From Sinonovacula constricta (lineage: Eukaryota > Mollusca > Bivalvia > Cardiida > Solecurtidae), in contig CM017572.1 in NCBI GenBank assembly GCA_007844125.1, positions 20,305,934-20,369,933 on the forward strand: a stretch of DNA of 64,000 nt. Reading direction: 5' to 3'. The notes beneath the pieces are model-generated. The model ran no database searches. It was not told the DNA's origin and saw only the letters and a program-made list of their open reading frames with translations. The position numbers and the translations under genes were made by a program. Positions 34,303 to 46,639 of this stretch are shown piece by piece (position 1 is the stretch's first letter; the number at the start of each line of letters is the position of its first letter).

Positions 34303-37300
34303 ATGACTACAACTGCGGATCTTTGTTAAAAAGGAATGATTAGAGGTTGTTCAGTAGACAAATTATAAACAGAATCTGACTTCTTTGTTGTTTGGTGCAA
34401 ATGGGTGATCTGTGAGAGTTGTTTCTTTGTGTGTATGGAAGGTTTATTTTGCATCGTGTTCAAATACAATATTCTTGTTTATCAGCTGTATTGTGTTATT
34501 TAAAATATAAGGAATGAATCATGTGAGTAAGTGAAATTTGAAATAGAACGAAATCCAGGAATACATGTCACAAATTTAATTATGTAAAAAAATATTCTTT
34601 AAATGGTCTTTTAAATGCCTCAATTTATTGATAAATTATATCTGATTTTGCTCAAGATCTCACATTTAGAGATTTTAGTTGTATGACTTATTAATTTATA
34701 TCTTGCTTCATTAGACAAAATTATAATGAAGATTTGTTTAAAATTCAAGCTTTTTGTTCCATTTAACCGTTTCTTAAGTTTTATTTCATGTGAAATTTCA
34801 ATTTGATAGTGCAAAGAAGCATTTCAAGATTGCTTGAAAATAATTCCCAAGCTTGTTCTGTTTTATAAATGCTTTTTGTCAGGGTAAATTGTCCAAACTC
34901 AAGTATGCTTACATATGTATGTTCTTTATGAATGTCATTAAATAGTCATTTTGTGAAAAGATGAGTAAAAGCACTAAAAATATAAAACTTGCTGTTGTTG
35001 TGGGATGTAATTGTTTGTCCTTTTTCGCTTTACTGACTTTGACCTTTAGCTGTCTGTAGAGATCAGGCTATGTTCTTGGTATTTCAGCAAGCACTAAAAT
35101 CAGTATTTATGTTCTCTGTCAATATTCCAATTGTGGTATTCAGTAATTTTCATTATGAACATTAATTTTACTGGCCATGTGTAATTAGTATTTTCCATTT
35201 TTTCTTTTCAGTTAACATTTACGTTCCATTTACGGCTTTATGTGTTATATTTTTGTTGCATTTTGCAATGTTAAGTCTGGATTTTTTTGTCTATAAAATA
35301 CTTTGAGATCTGTACGTAAACCAGGAGCAAAATTGGAGTCTTGATACCAATGTGATGAAATCTAATGCACATGCATATACTGAAAAAAGAACATTGATGA
35401 AAATCGGCTGATCAGGGTAAATATAATGAACTGATTAAAAAAAGCTCAAATGAAATAAATACTGTATAAAATTCGGCATATTTTGAAAATGCAATATTCC
35501 ATATTGGTATATGTTAATCTTTTTGCCTGGAGTTTATCATGGTCTTATCTGCAATTCATTATTAATATTCACCTATCATGTTCATAAATTACAAAGAGTA
35601 AACATCCTGTCAGGTTTTGCCAACAAAGCAGAACTTTGAACCATGCAAAACAAGAACAAATGTATTTTTAACATTCATTTAAAGGTTGGTTATTCAATTT
35701 AATACTAACCAATCAAAAGGTTGTAAATCAGTCACACTGGCCTGATCAGTAGCAGGGTCTTAGTTTTTCTTGTTAGTGTCATGGAATCATGAAGCAAAGG
35801 TGATGAGGGTGCATTTTTATATTTAGCCCGACACTTCCATTATCTTATTATTTTGGAAATAAGACTGCTGTAAGTCAACAGCATCTGTAAACATTTTGCT
35901 TCAAATTAACCTTTGCAGTTTTGTTGCTAAAATAGACATGTAAATAATGCTTGGTTACGACATTGAAAACCTTTACTTTTTCTCTATATCTCTATGTGTG
36001 TAGGTGAGCTATGCTTTATAGCTATGAAGCTTAAAAGTGCTATAAATTTGTACAGGCAACATTAAAATTATATATGGTTGGTATAATGTACCCAATTTTA
36101 TTGGCATGTTGTTGATAAAAATAAAAATAGTAGATAAAGTTGGGTGTTATTTTGTTATACATAGAACTTGAAAACTTAACAAAATGATTGCTGTGTATAG
36201 TCTTGCTTACCAGTATAAAATACTTGTGAATATGCTGTGTTGTTGTGTACATAAACACTGTAAATTGTTACATAGTTGTTAATATTGGTAAATGTGCATG
36301 TTTTACATCATGTTTAGGTCTTGTACCACATTTTTTTTACTTTTGGTTATTTTCTGTAGAAACAAATTACATCTTTGTAGGAGTTATGCTGTTACTTAAC
36401 TTAAACATACTTTAAAAAATATAATGTCATGTGATTTGATTCTCTTCTATCACCAGGAGTCATTCAACTTGTGCCTGGGAATATTAGTTGGGTGGACTTT
36501 GTTCTGACACATTTAACTGGCTTTTATGTAAACATTGGACATACTTTACACTACATATCCTAACATGATGCTAATCAATAGACAAAGTTTTTAAAACTTG
36601 TTACTCGTTTTTTCTGTGTAAAACCATTTTTAAACAATCAACAAACAACTTTCTTTTTTTCATTGAAATAGCATGCATGTGGGTTCATAAATTCCTTTTT
36701 TTTTTTTACATGTTGTTTTTTAACTCAGTTTTGAATAAAAACATTTTAAATGGTCAAGCTTCGAATGGCACTGGGTTTTCAATTATTAAAATGCATGATA
36801 TAGTAGTGACAATCAATGCAGAGAAAAAACAAACACATTTTATACAAAATTTTAGACTTCAAAAGTTATTATCAATTATTAACATAAGCTTATTATTTTT
36901 TTAAGGTACAAGATCTTTCATCAAACATAATGGTTATAATAAGCCTGACAGACTTTTTCTGTACACTCCACACATTTTGATATTTGTTGGCTCTGATTTT
37001 CATTTTTTCTTTTACTGCAGAATATTGGACTGGTTGGTCACCATATTATGCTTAAAAACTTATTTATTCATCATGCTCAGTTATTTTTGAAATTTTATAT
37101 AAACAAGTGTTTAATTATATAAACTATACCATAATATTGAAGTTAAAACAGATGTATGAGCTAAAATGTGACATTATAAGGATGTTCTCTGTGTATACAT
37201 CTATGATTTATAAATATTACGATATTTCTTTGTTTAAATACATTAAGTACAAGTTCCAAATGAAAAGTTGGTACATCCAGCACATAATGGACCTTGTTGC

Positions 37301-38640
37301 TCAGTTTGGGCTTGATTGATGTAGTTTCCCTTGCATACATTCAATTACACTGTTGTTGGCAAGGTGTTAGGATATGGCAGTTTGCTGTATGTCGCAGGTC
37401 AATGGCATACTATCAGGGAAGCATCATATCTTAACTTGGTTTAATTCAGTCTTAAAAAAGGTCTAAATTAAATGTCATCTTGCACAGACATCTGCTTTGC
37501 ATTTATTTCTAGAAAATCTTTTTGTAGAGTGATAAAACTTAATTCAGGTTTACCTCAGTCTTCAACATTCCCTTGCTGTTTTATGGATTTTATGTTATTT
37601 TTGTCTTACATCAGTGTAAGTGGTATGTTTAGTAATGAACATGGAATATTAGTTTAACATACATTACAATTCATTGTCAACAGAATGATAAATACAAGAT
37701 TTGTCAACACTTTCATATTCATAAGTTGTATAAAGCCATCTGAGATCTCTGTCAGATCCAGCAATCAGTGCTTAGTATGTTATAAGGAATGTACTGTTCT
37801 TATTCAATGTAAGTTTGGTTTTGGGTCTCTCAATATGTATTTTAAATGATCTCTACGAGTGTGCTTTCAGGAAATCAAACTGTATCCATATAAAGGTATT
37901 GTGGCAACCAAACTGTGGGGTGAAGTAACCACCTCCACAATCCTAGATGTCTGAATGTTACTTTAGCTTTTAGGTTATATTTGTACCAGACCTGTTTAGG
38001 TAGGGCTTTGGGGGTTTAGTTAACTTTTGTTGATAAAAACACTCATACCTGTATTAGGGTTATTCTCTGGGGATTTTTTACAGATCAATGTTAGCTATAT
38101 TGGTATTAATACAGCAGAAAATTATGTATTGGAGTTTAAGTAATAAAATGTGTCCATTATTGATGAAAATACATGTAATAACTAGTGATTTCCGCAGTGA
38201 CACTTGTTTTGTTTTGTGGTCTTTATAACAAAGCCAATCTACACAATGCTGGCAACTGAACTGTATTATATCTTTATGTCGTGATGATAATTAAATAATG
38301 GAATTTTGTTAATTTTTTAGTATTATAATTTATGAGGTACTATGTGTAAATTCAGATGCAGGTCAATTCAAAAACTCACTTTTAAAAAGTATACTTTTGT
38401 CTTCACTGTATATAGGATATCTCCCAAAAATTTGCCCATGTGATGGTGAGAGTGAGAGTGAAAATCTTCATGTAATTAACACTGGGGATGAGGCGGGGAA
38501 ATGTTTTGGGAAAAACCATTTTTGAGAAAATGAAGATGTTGTTTTTTTGGTATTTGCTGTCACTTTAATTATATAAATGGACTTCCATTTTGACTTGTGT
38601 TTTCTTTATTATTTTCTTGTTTAATATCTCAAATAAAGTT
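34303..38640 (+). other. Repeat-poor stretch, possible long 3' UTR
   Basis: After the stop there is no recognisable interspersed element for more than 4 kb, in contrast to nearly every other stretch of the window. AATAAA hexamers occur at 35454-35459 and 38632-38637; the second is followed by a GT-containing stretch. A long 3' UTR would explain this, but cleavage sites cannot be fixed from sequence. No other gene is seen. Confidence 0.4.
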
Positions 38641-38889
38641 GTTCCAGTCATAAAAATTTCATTAGTCTTTTATAAATTCCTTTTCTATGTAAAATGTTGT
38701 TAAAGATAAAGTCTCGAAAATTTGATTTTTACAATTGTGGCTTAACTCAAAGTCAAGCATTTACTACTATGAAAGTTGTAGACTTCTTTTGCAATAATGA
38801 CTGTAAAATATTAAGGTATTTGATGGAAAAATCTGATGTCCCAACATGTTTGGGTCGCTTGCATAAATAATTTATTGGTATCCCTACTA

Positions 38890-39610
38890 TCTGTCTGATT
38901 CAGATTTTAGTTTACTGCTGAGGTTGACCCAGTTTCTTAGGAAGGCAGCAGGCGGCTTTAGTGTCTTAAGCGCTCTCATCCGCTCTCCATGCAACTCTGT
39001 TGAGCAGATCAAGTCACACTTGACACATTCTGACCAAGTCTTTCTTGGTCTACCATGACCTCTGCAGCTGAGAATTGCTAAGCTAGTGACTGTATATGAA
39101 GTAGCAAGTTGAACGTGCCCAGGCGCTGTGATCATAGGACCGTTGTGACATCATTTATTCCTATCTTCCTATGCAGTTTGGCAGAAGAGACTTGATCATG
39201 AGGTTTGACATCACAGATCCAACTTATCTTAGTTCTTTTATGACAACAAAGTCTCTGTAGGTCTGGAGCTGTTGTGGGCCATGTATTGCTACCATGCAAC
39301 AGAGCAGAGTGAGCGCACACAGCAAACACCTTACCTCGAGTCATGAGAGATCGGTGCTTGGATGTTAGAGCTGGCAGGAGTTTCTTCTTGCCCCAGGCTG
39401 TACTACAATTGGCAACTATATCACCAAGATAACAGAAACATAGTTCGACATCAAGCAAAGTTCCATTCAGCTCCATCTGTGTGATTGGTCTCCCATCAGT
39501 TGGATGTTCCTTATCATGCTATCTTTGACATACATTGTCTGGGTTGGCAATAAGCTGGCCTTTGATTCCACTACAATTTTTGTGCACTCATAGTTTACAC
39601 TGAGAGGACT
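38890..39610 (-). pseudogene. LINE relic: 3' end of a reverse-transcriptase ORF
   Basis: Minus-strand frames (39476 to 39132, then 39135 to 38887 in another frame) contain VELCFCYLGDIVANCSTAWG, LLHGSNTWPTTAPDLQRL and GRPRKTWSECV. These match the post-RT region of many non-LTR polyproteins (pattern FCYLGD...LYGSETW...RL...WM...GRPRKTW). The frame change and missing catalytic domain show a dead, 5'-truncated copy. Confidence 0.75.
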
Positions 39611-40059
39611 CCACTTGAGTTAACACCAACCACACTCTGATATACAGGGCATGGGAGAGCCAATCTCTAAGAATGTCAAGCTCAGAGACCATGAATTTTG
39701 TTGTATAAACTAAGATGGTGAACGATGTCAATTATAGCTGAACGACTAGAACAGATGGATTTATGCAAAACAATCATTTTGACAGCCAGCTAGAAGCAAA
39801 ACACATATTCTGTACTGAAGTGGGCCTTCTTAATGAAAGCCACCTTTGTAGTGTGTAATTTGTCCGTGCGAACGAGTGTATGTGCGTTCTCTGGCAAGGA
39901 TAGATGTAAATTCCTCATTTTGCATAGTTGTAAGGTGGAAAAGAGCACATTTAAACATTGTGTTACCATATCAGTATTTTAAAGAGCAGATATAAATTAT
40001 TTGTCCGACGTCTGAGAAATGGAGAATCAAACATTAGCACCAACATTACCAGAGTATAG

Positions 40060-40400
40060 AGATATTGTTCTGATGTCCGCCCTTCTGTCCGTCTGAATTG
40101 CGTTTCTACCTATTTTGGGGCAATTACTGACAGGATTTGAATGAAACTTTGCGAGAACTTAACAATACGAAAAGGAGATCCTCGACATGTTCCGGGTGGT
40201 CTCTTCAACACATAGTTGTGGCCCTTGATTAGTTCTGCAGTATGTATACAGAGTAACATTAGTTTCTGTGCTATTTCTAGTCTACAGTTTACTGGATTTT
40301 AACCAAACTTATGGGACCTATCAATACCAAAGTAGATGTGCATATCATTTGCATGTTCCGGTTTGACCATCTCACACAAAGTTATGGCCCCTCCTGAATA
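40060..40400 (+). repeat. Dispersed repeat of the 'GTCCGTCTG...AAACTT' type
   Basis: Two degenerate tandem units describing the pattern 'no target, GTTCCGG/GGCCC' (for example ATGAAACTTTGCGAGAACTT and TTGTGGCCCTTGATT). They resemble the units at 56880-57480. No coding capacity. Confidence 0.45.
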
Positions 40401-40560
40401 GTATTTAGCTTCCGCGCTGTTGGCAACTACTGAAGAATAAACGACATATTATTGAAGTTAATCATTTTTCCCTTTTCTCCCCTTTTTATTACAAAATATT
40501 TGGATGTGAAGAATAACGAGCATATTATTGACGGTATAATTTATCTTCATGTTTTTTTTT

Positions 40561-40880
40561 AGCTCACCTAAACACAACGTGCTCAGGGGGAGCTTTTCTG
40601 ATACCCTGTCGTGCGGCGTTAACAATTTGCTTGTGAACACACTAGAGGCTACAGTTTTTATCCAATCTTCATTAAACTTGGTCACAATGTTTGCAAGAAA
40701 TATTGCAAGTTTTGCAAGAGTTCGTAATTGGGTAACGTGAGGTCAAAAGCTAGGACACGCATTAAGATTTTAGAAAATCCTTGTGAACGTGCTAGAAACC
40801 ACATTTATGGACCAATCTTCACTAAACTTGGCCAGAATGTTTGCCTGCATGAAATCTTGGGAGAGTTTGTAACTGTTTTT
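40561..40880 (+). mobile_element. Pearl/HINE-like element, 5' part
   Basis: Starts AGCTCACCTAAACACAACGT and GCTCAGG, followed by blocks with CTTGTGAACACACTAGAGGC and TTGGCCAGAATGTTTGCCTG. It is truncated at about 40880, before any terminal hairpin. Confidence 0.65.
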
Positions 40881-41493
40881 CTTTTTTCTTTTCCTTCAGT
40901 ATAATTATTCAATTACATATGACACAGATATAAAGGCCTATATCTTTACCGAATTAGAGGATAACGTCATATAATAAAACACTTAAATATAGTGAGCATA
41001 TAGTATAGATAAATCCTTGTAGTAATCTAGTAGCAATAATCAATGATTATTATTAGATTTCTCCTTTTCTCTTAAATGTGATTATTTGTAAGAAAACGTC
41101 GGCCATGATCCATGGGTTGAGCAGGTATAGACATGGGCAAGGCACAAAAAAGCTCCAACCCTGTGTTCAAACGGTGCTGGTGCTACCTAGTGGGATATTG
41201 TTAATAAACTGAATTGAAAAAGTTTAGTCACTATTTTTGCTTTGGTTCAAAATCTTCAATACTGCAAATATCGTGTTCAAACTGATAACACGATTAGTTT
41301 TACGTACATTTAATGTACATATCGACACTGTCATTAAAAACGGCTCGTGCCATACCGTATATGTAAAATCTGAAAATGCACGAAATGCACGTGCCCAGGT
41401 AAACCAACAATGTTATTTTCACATTTGAATTTAAATATTGGAGAAGAATTGTGTACATTGAAAATATCCGGAATAAAGTTTGTGTTAGCTAGA

Positions 41494-41600
41494 ATGGGTA
41501 AACGCCCGAGTCTATCCGTAAATGATAGAAATGTTGCTTTGGGAATGCTTGCTGCGGGAGCACGTGTTATTGACGTCGCACGATATTTTAGTTACCATAC
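41494..41600 (+). pseudogene. Tc1-like transposase N-terminal helix-turn-helix fragment
   Basis: A frame starting MGKRPSLSVNDRNVALGMLA and continuing AGARVIDVARYF has the length and spacing of the first helix-turn-helix in Tc1-type transposases (usual pattern: L...R..I..L...G.S...IA..F). After this the sequence loses similarity. No catalytic DDE domain was seen nearby. Confidence 0.5.
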
Positions 41601-41659
41601 ATGGACAATGGATCAGTGTATAGTGATATCACATTATACAACACTAGTCTCAGAATAAA

Positions 41660-43140
41660 TTTTTGTTCATGACATGAAATCACAGAAAATGCAGCTCTAT
41701 ATTTGTTTCAAATTATTTATTGAAAACAAGAGTATCGGAAGTGGTAGATTTGACTCTATAAATGGTTCTATTTTATAAATGATAATTAATAGAGTAGACC
41801 CTGCCCACTACAGGCTGCAAAGTAAAAAAAGCAAAACATTTTTCCATAGAAAATAAAGCATATATATGTACAAAGAAATACACTTCTATAAGTTTCAGAT
41901 ATGATTTGTTGTTAAGGATAATCTAATACAGAAGTTTAAACTAAACAGTTACTTTTTAACACAATGGAAACCGAAAGTAAAACAATATTTTCTGACAGCT
42001 GCTATTGACGTGCTGATTTTCGATTTAGCCATCTATTTAGCAGGAAAATAAACGTAAAATGACTGATTATATAACAATAAAGCATAATATTCAGATTAAA
42101 AACAACAACAAACGAATTAAAAAATAACATGCCATGACTGAAGGTTCGAAGTGGGCGGGGCAGATGTGCGTCGTGTCTGGGTTAATACTAAAATCTGAAC
42201 GATTATAAACGAGAAATAGTGTCCCCGCCACTCTTTTTGGTAAAACCCTTTGAACGTTATAATGTCACATCCTACTACACACATTAACAGGAGATTTACG
42301 CGTTCTTTTCATTAATGTTAACACAGCTTTCAGGTTTCCATCTATTGTTTTAGTTTTCATCGAACGTTTTTTATGGTCGAAACGGAGATCTGTTACTAGG
42401 ACGAGTGTTCCGCTGACTAAGCATTATCTACCAGGCCGAGATATTTGCATATCCCGGATATATTCATATCTTGTGCGGGATCTCACTGCCTTCTGCGGCT
42501 CTGTTTCAGGTTAAGTAATGACAGATGTTATTCGTATAAGCTCAGCATCTCATCGCGTGAGTTCGGAAAGGAATGGCGCATTCGGGATTTTTAGATTCAG
42601 ATCACAGGGGGGAGTGGTAGCTGGGAGTCAATTTTAAACCCATCGTATTTTGATCAAACCTTGTTGCATTAATCATTTAATGAGCATTTATTTTAGATCT
42701 AACTGAATTTTAAATGCAATCATATGGAAAGTTTGTGTGCTTTAAATAAATTCTATTATCGGATGTTAGTCCCAATGTATAGCCTATATTTTTAAAAGAT
42801 ATAATTTTGCTGCTGAATACTTGTCTGGTTTCCAATGCGCTGTGCGTTTGATTTGTCACAAAATAATGTTGACCATTATTTGCATATCTTTTATTGCGTA
42901 CAGTGTTAAACTTTCAACGACAAAACAGCGCTTTTCAGCGCTTTGATAATATACAAGCCGAAACACCCAATAAAATCTATTTGTGCATTTTCGGACAAAA
43001 TTTTGTAAGAATACGTCATAAACACTACAAAAATAATTTAATAGAAATAATAATTGGCATTTTAAATGGCATGCCTTTCAACGATCGTTATATGATAATT
43101 AATTACCGCTTAAGTACGATCTTACACTAAACCGAATAAA
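41660..43140. other. no gene seen
   Basis: AT-rich, with slightly more CpG after 42120. No coding frame with recognisable composition. Confidence 0.35.
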
Positions 43141-43209
43141 TCTCGCGGCCAACGAGAAAAACGAGTTGTCCCGGATACTGTTTACAAATGGCGACCGCGG
43201 CAGTATTCT
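43141..43209 (+). promoter_or_regulatory. Candidate TATA-less promoter and first exon
   Basis: TCTCGCGGCCAACGAG at 43141 is CpG-rich and resembles the TCTCGCGAGA element of constitutive TATA-less promoters. It is followed by ATGGCGACCGCGGCAGTATT (from 43188) and CT|GTAAGTGG, a strong donor at 43209/43210. This looks like a short first exon. If joined to the acceptor at 51202, its reading frame would stop at 51226-51228, before the LRRIQ3-type start at 51265. It could then be a leader exon with a 15-codon upstream ORF. It may equally belong to another transcript. Confidence 0.4.
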
Positions 43210-43419
43210 GTAAGTGGTCATGTACTTATTTTTCATATTAATCTCTTACCATTAAAAAACTTCCTACCCTTTTTGTTCTGGTTCATGACATCTAGGTTTC
43301 CTCTTGGTATTGTCTAAATTAGTGAATTATAGCACCCTGACTAATTCAATTCCAAATGCCCTTCACCGAACTGTCATTCTGCGCTGCAGTTTAGTCTCGT
43401 TAAAACTATATAGTGTAGT

Positions 43420-43960
43420 GCATTTAGGCAGCGTGGTTGAGTGTTTGCTTACAGTTAGGAACTGGATTTTCTCCTCCCAGATTTTCTTAAATGGTGTCAG
43501 AAGTGTTTGACTGACTCAGATTGTAGCCTGCAGGTTAATTCGAGAGAGATTATTAGCTCTGAAAAACATAAAGGGGGAGAAGTGTAGCATAGTGAATATA
43601 GGCACTTCCAACAGCCTTGCTTTTGGGTTAACCCTTTAGCGACATGGTTGAGTGGCAGCCTTCAAAAATTGAAGGTCCCAGGTTTATCCAAGTTAATGAC
43701 ATGATTTTTCTCCTCCCAGATTTACTATAAGTTAAATTAGGAAACAAATTGATTCATCTGACATTAATCCTGTTTGACTGTCCACATCCTGGGTAGAGGC
43801 AGTACTGAGTACCAGGAGCAATATGAAGTAAATAGTCTTGCTCAAGGACTTACATAGCCTGGTCTGTTTTGAGGTTTGAACCCAGTACCATCTGATTTGG
43901 GGTCCAATGCCTTAACCTCTAGACAACTTATACCCACAAACACACAATCTAGATTCAAGT
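43420..43960 (+). mobile_element. Two SINE-like units
   Basis: GGCAGCGTGGTTGAGTG (about 43428) and GCGACATGGTTGAGTGGCAG (about 43640) each resemble a Ser/Leu-type tRNA start and are each followed by TTTCTCCTCCCAGATTT. They appear to be two degraded copies in tandem. Confidence 0.4.
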
Positions 43961-44403
43961 TTGTATTTGATTGTTTCCCCTATATTTTTAATGATATTGG
44001 TGTCTGGGGACTGACTAGACCAAATTAAACAATTATTATGGTTTGCCTCTTTTCAATTTTTGGTCCTAACTGAGCTATGAACAGGGCTGTTATACTTCTG
44101 AAACAGCCATGGTTTATTTTTTGGCCATAATTGTTCATCTTAGATGCTGATATACTGCTTTTAATATTACCATCTGCCTCTGACACTGTACCCCAGGAAT
44201 ATAAATTAATGTCTGGACCCTACTAGCCACTTGGGCTCATAACTTTTCAGATATCTTCCCAGACCAAAATAAGTAAAGCCCAAATATATTTTACTTAAAC
44301 AACACACTGCAACTAACAAAGCTACATTTAACTTCATGAGCTCTGAGTTTCAGTGTCTTCATAAAGCAAAAAAAAATTCTCCTGTTAATGACATGTATTT
44401 ACA

Positions 44404-44421
44404 AACCTTGAATTGACCTTA

Positions 44422-44491
<70 letters not shown>

Positions 44492-44509
44492 TAAGGTCAA
44501 TTCAAGGTT
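44404..44509. repeat. 106-bp perfect AT-rich palindrome
   Basis: AACCTTGAATTGACCTTACC (44404-44423), then an uninterrupted AT run of 66 bp, then GGTAAGGTCAATTCAAGGTT (44490-44509), the exact reverse complement of the first arm. The entire 106 bp is self-complementary and could extrude a cruciform. Confidence 0.95.
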
Positions 44510-45829
44510 AGATAAATAAAATCTGAATAAACTTAATATATATTTTTTTATCATGTTTATGATTTTATAGAAAATATATTTGTAACAACAAAGACATCAA
44601 AATATTGCTCCATCTGTGCCTCATAATTCTGAAAAGATTAATAAGAAAATGTCTTAAAAAAATGTCCACACATATTTAAATTTTATCTACCGATAGACAA
44701 AGGCAAACAAGGTTAATGTAAATGTGTAAAAAACATAAAGAAAAACCATCAGTTACTGCCTTGGAACGGTCAATCAGCAAAAAGGCTGACTGGGGTGCTT
44801 TAACCTGGTTTGTGGAGCGCCCCAACCTCGCACTTCCTGAAGGTTTTTCTATCAAACAAACAGTGTAAATAACAATATCCCGTCAAAGTGAAACAACTAA
44901 CAGTAAGCACCTGCATCGGGAGTTAAAACAGATACAATGAACCTATATACATACATATTACAATGTATCTAGTAATAAAATAAACTATCAACATATGTAC
45001 CTCACATAACAAACACTAAAATTTATGCAGCAGTTAGACAGTACTGGAGTGAGCTGTCTGCTTTGTGGCACATGACAGAGATTAAGTTTAAATGAATGTA
45101 GGATAAACTGACTGTGCACTATACAAACTAATACTTAGGGCTGTTGCGATAAAAAGGTCGATTGCGATATTGAGTGAAGTCAATACTGTACAGCAATACA
45201 CAATGGTTGTACCGGTTTTTGGCAATATTTTGTATAATTTGGTTGTTGCCATCATTTGGTCTATTTAAAGTCAAAGATGCTTGTATTCATGAAATGCGAT
45301 CAACAGTAACTGACTGGAAATGTAGTCTAGAGTTGAATCCATGTTGGGGAGTTTATTGTAAACAGCCCGAGAAATGCGGCCAACTGAATTTGCATTTGCG
45401 GTATTCCTAACAATAAGAGTATTACAATGGGTTTTGACTTTATTGGCACATATTTATTTCTCAATGTAAGAAAAACAAATATTGGATGGAAGCGTGATAT
45501 TCATTGAGCGTTCAATTTACTCTAATGGCCATATTGTTATGAGAAAGTGCAGAGGAGAATACTTAGAACATTATTATTACCTATTGTTTGGTAGTATATA
45601 GAACACGATTGTTCCAAATTGTAAACAATATGGCAGAGTGGATTGATTCTTTCAAAAGAAAGTGGAATTAAATGGCAAAAGCAATATGTGGGACCACTTT
45701 GGGCTGAAGGAGGATAATCAACAAGGAAAATTGTTAAAGGAGTCACATTGTGCAGACATTTAATGTGCCTGTAAGATACGGTTGAGGCCTAACCAACCTA
45801 AGTACACTCGTATATCATCATCACTAAAA

Positions 45830-45950
45830 TGGTGCGATCTTCACCAAAGATTTCTAAAGTAAGTAACTCTTAATTACTTGATGCCAGATATGAGCCTACT
45901 AAAAGCCTGTGTCCTCAAGTGAGCAATTAAGGGCCATCATGTTGTTTTTA
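45830..45950 (+). mobile_element. Solo right end of a pearl/HINE-like element
   Basis: TTACTTGATGCCAGATATGA, AGCCTACTAAAAGCCTGTGT and AGTGAGCAATTAAGGGCCAT match the right end at 7970-8085. The left part is absent. Confidence 0.65.
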
Positions 45951-46079
45951 GTGTATGAAAAGTGACGGTGTTCTCCAAAATCATAACTTCAAAGGGGAAA
46001 TGTGTGTAATTTAGTGGGAGCAGAACAAATCTTACAAAACATGGCTTCATCCTTTTAAATCTGACAAATATAAAATGAT

Positions 46080-46635
46080 GTGTGTTGTTTTGATAAGATC
46101 ATTGACATTTCAAATATGGGAGAGTCAGCATTAAAGTCACATGCAAAAGGAGACAAGCACAATAAAAATGTGAACAATGATGTAATTAAGAACTCCCTGA
46201 AGATAACATCATTCCTTTCAAGCAATGAAATGCCACTTCCACCAGTCAACAAATCCTCCACATCTGAAACAATTCAAGCATCAATGTCATCGTGTTTGAG
46301 CAAGCAGAATGTTCTGAAGGCTAAACTTTTATGGATACTTCATACAGTAACATGCCATCATTCATACTCATCAAATGAAAATGTTAAAATGTTGTTTCAG
46401 TCCATGTTTTCTAACAGTCAAAGTTCACATCAATGTTCTCATGTGGTGAACAACAGCCTATCTCTGTGTATTTGATATTGGCCAATATTTGAAAGAAACT
46501 TTAATTTCTTGTGTTACTGGACCTTTTTGTGTAATGTTTGATGACTCACTGAATAAGAAGCTGCAACAAAAACAGATGGACATACATGTACGCTGTTGGC
46601 ATGGGAATAAGGTTGTTAGTCGATACATTGGTTAA
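46080..46635 (+). pseudogene. hAT/BED-finger-type transposase-derived pseudogene
   Basis: The first frame (46080-46475) has a BED-like pattern, CCFDK...IDISNMGESALKSHAKGD, with a following His, then a Ser/Thr-rich linker and LKAKLLWILHTVTCHHSYSS. After a frame change at about 46471 the protein continues as CVMFDDSLNKKLQQKQMDIH, then VRCW, to a stop at 46633-46635. The order (BED finger, linker, start of an RNase H-like fold with an FDDSLNK-type motif) fits proteins derived from hAT transposases. It is broken by one frameshift and truncated. Confidence 0.6.
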
Positions 46636-46639
46636 ATAT

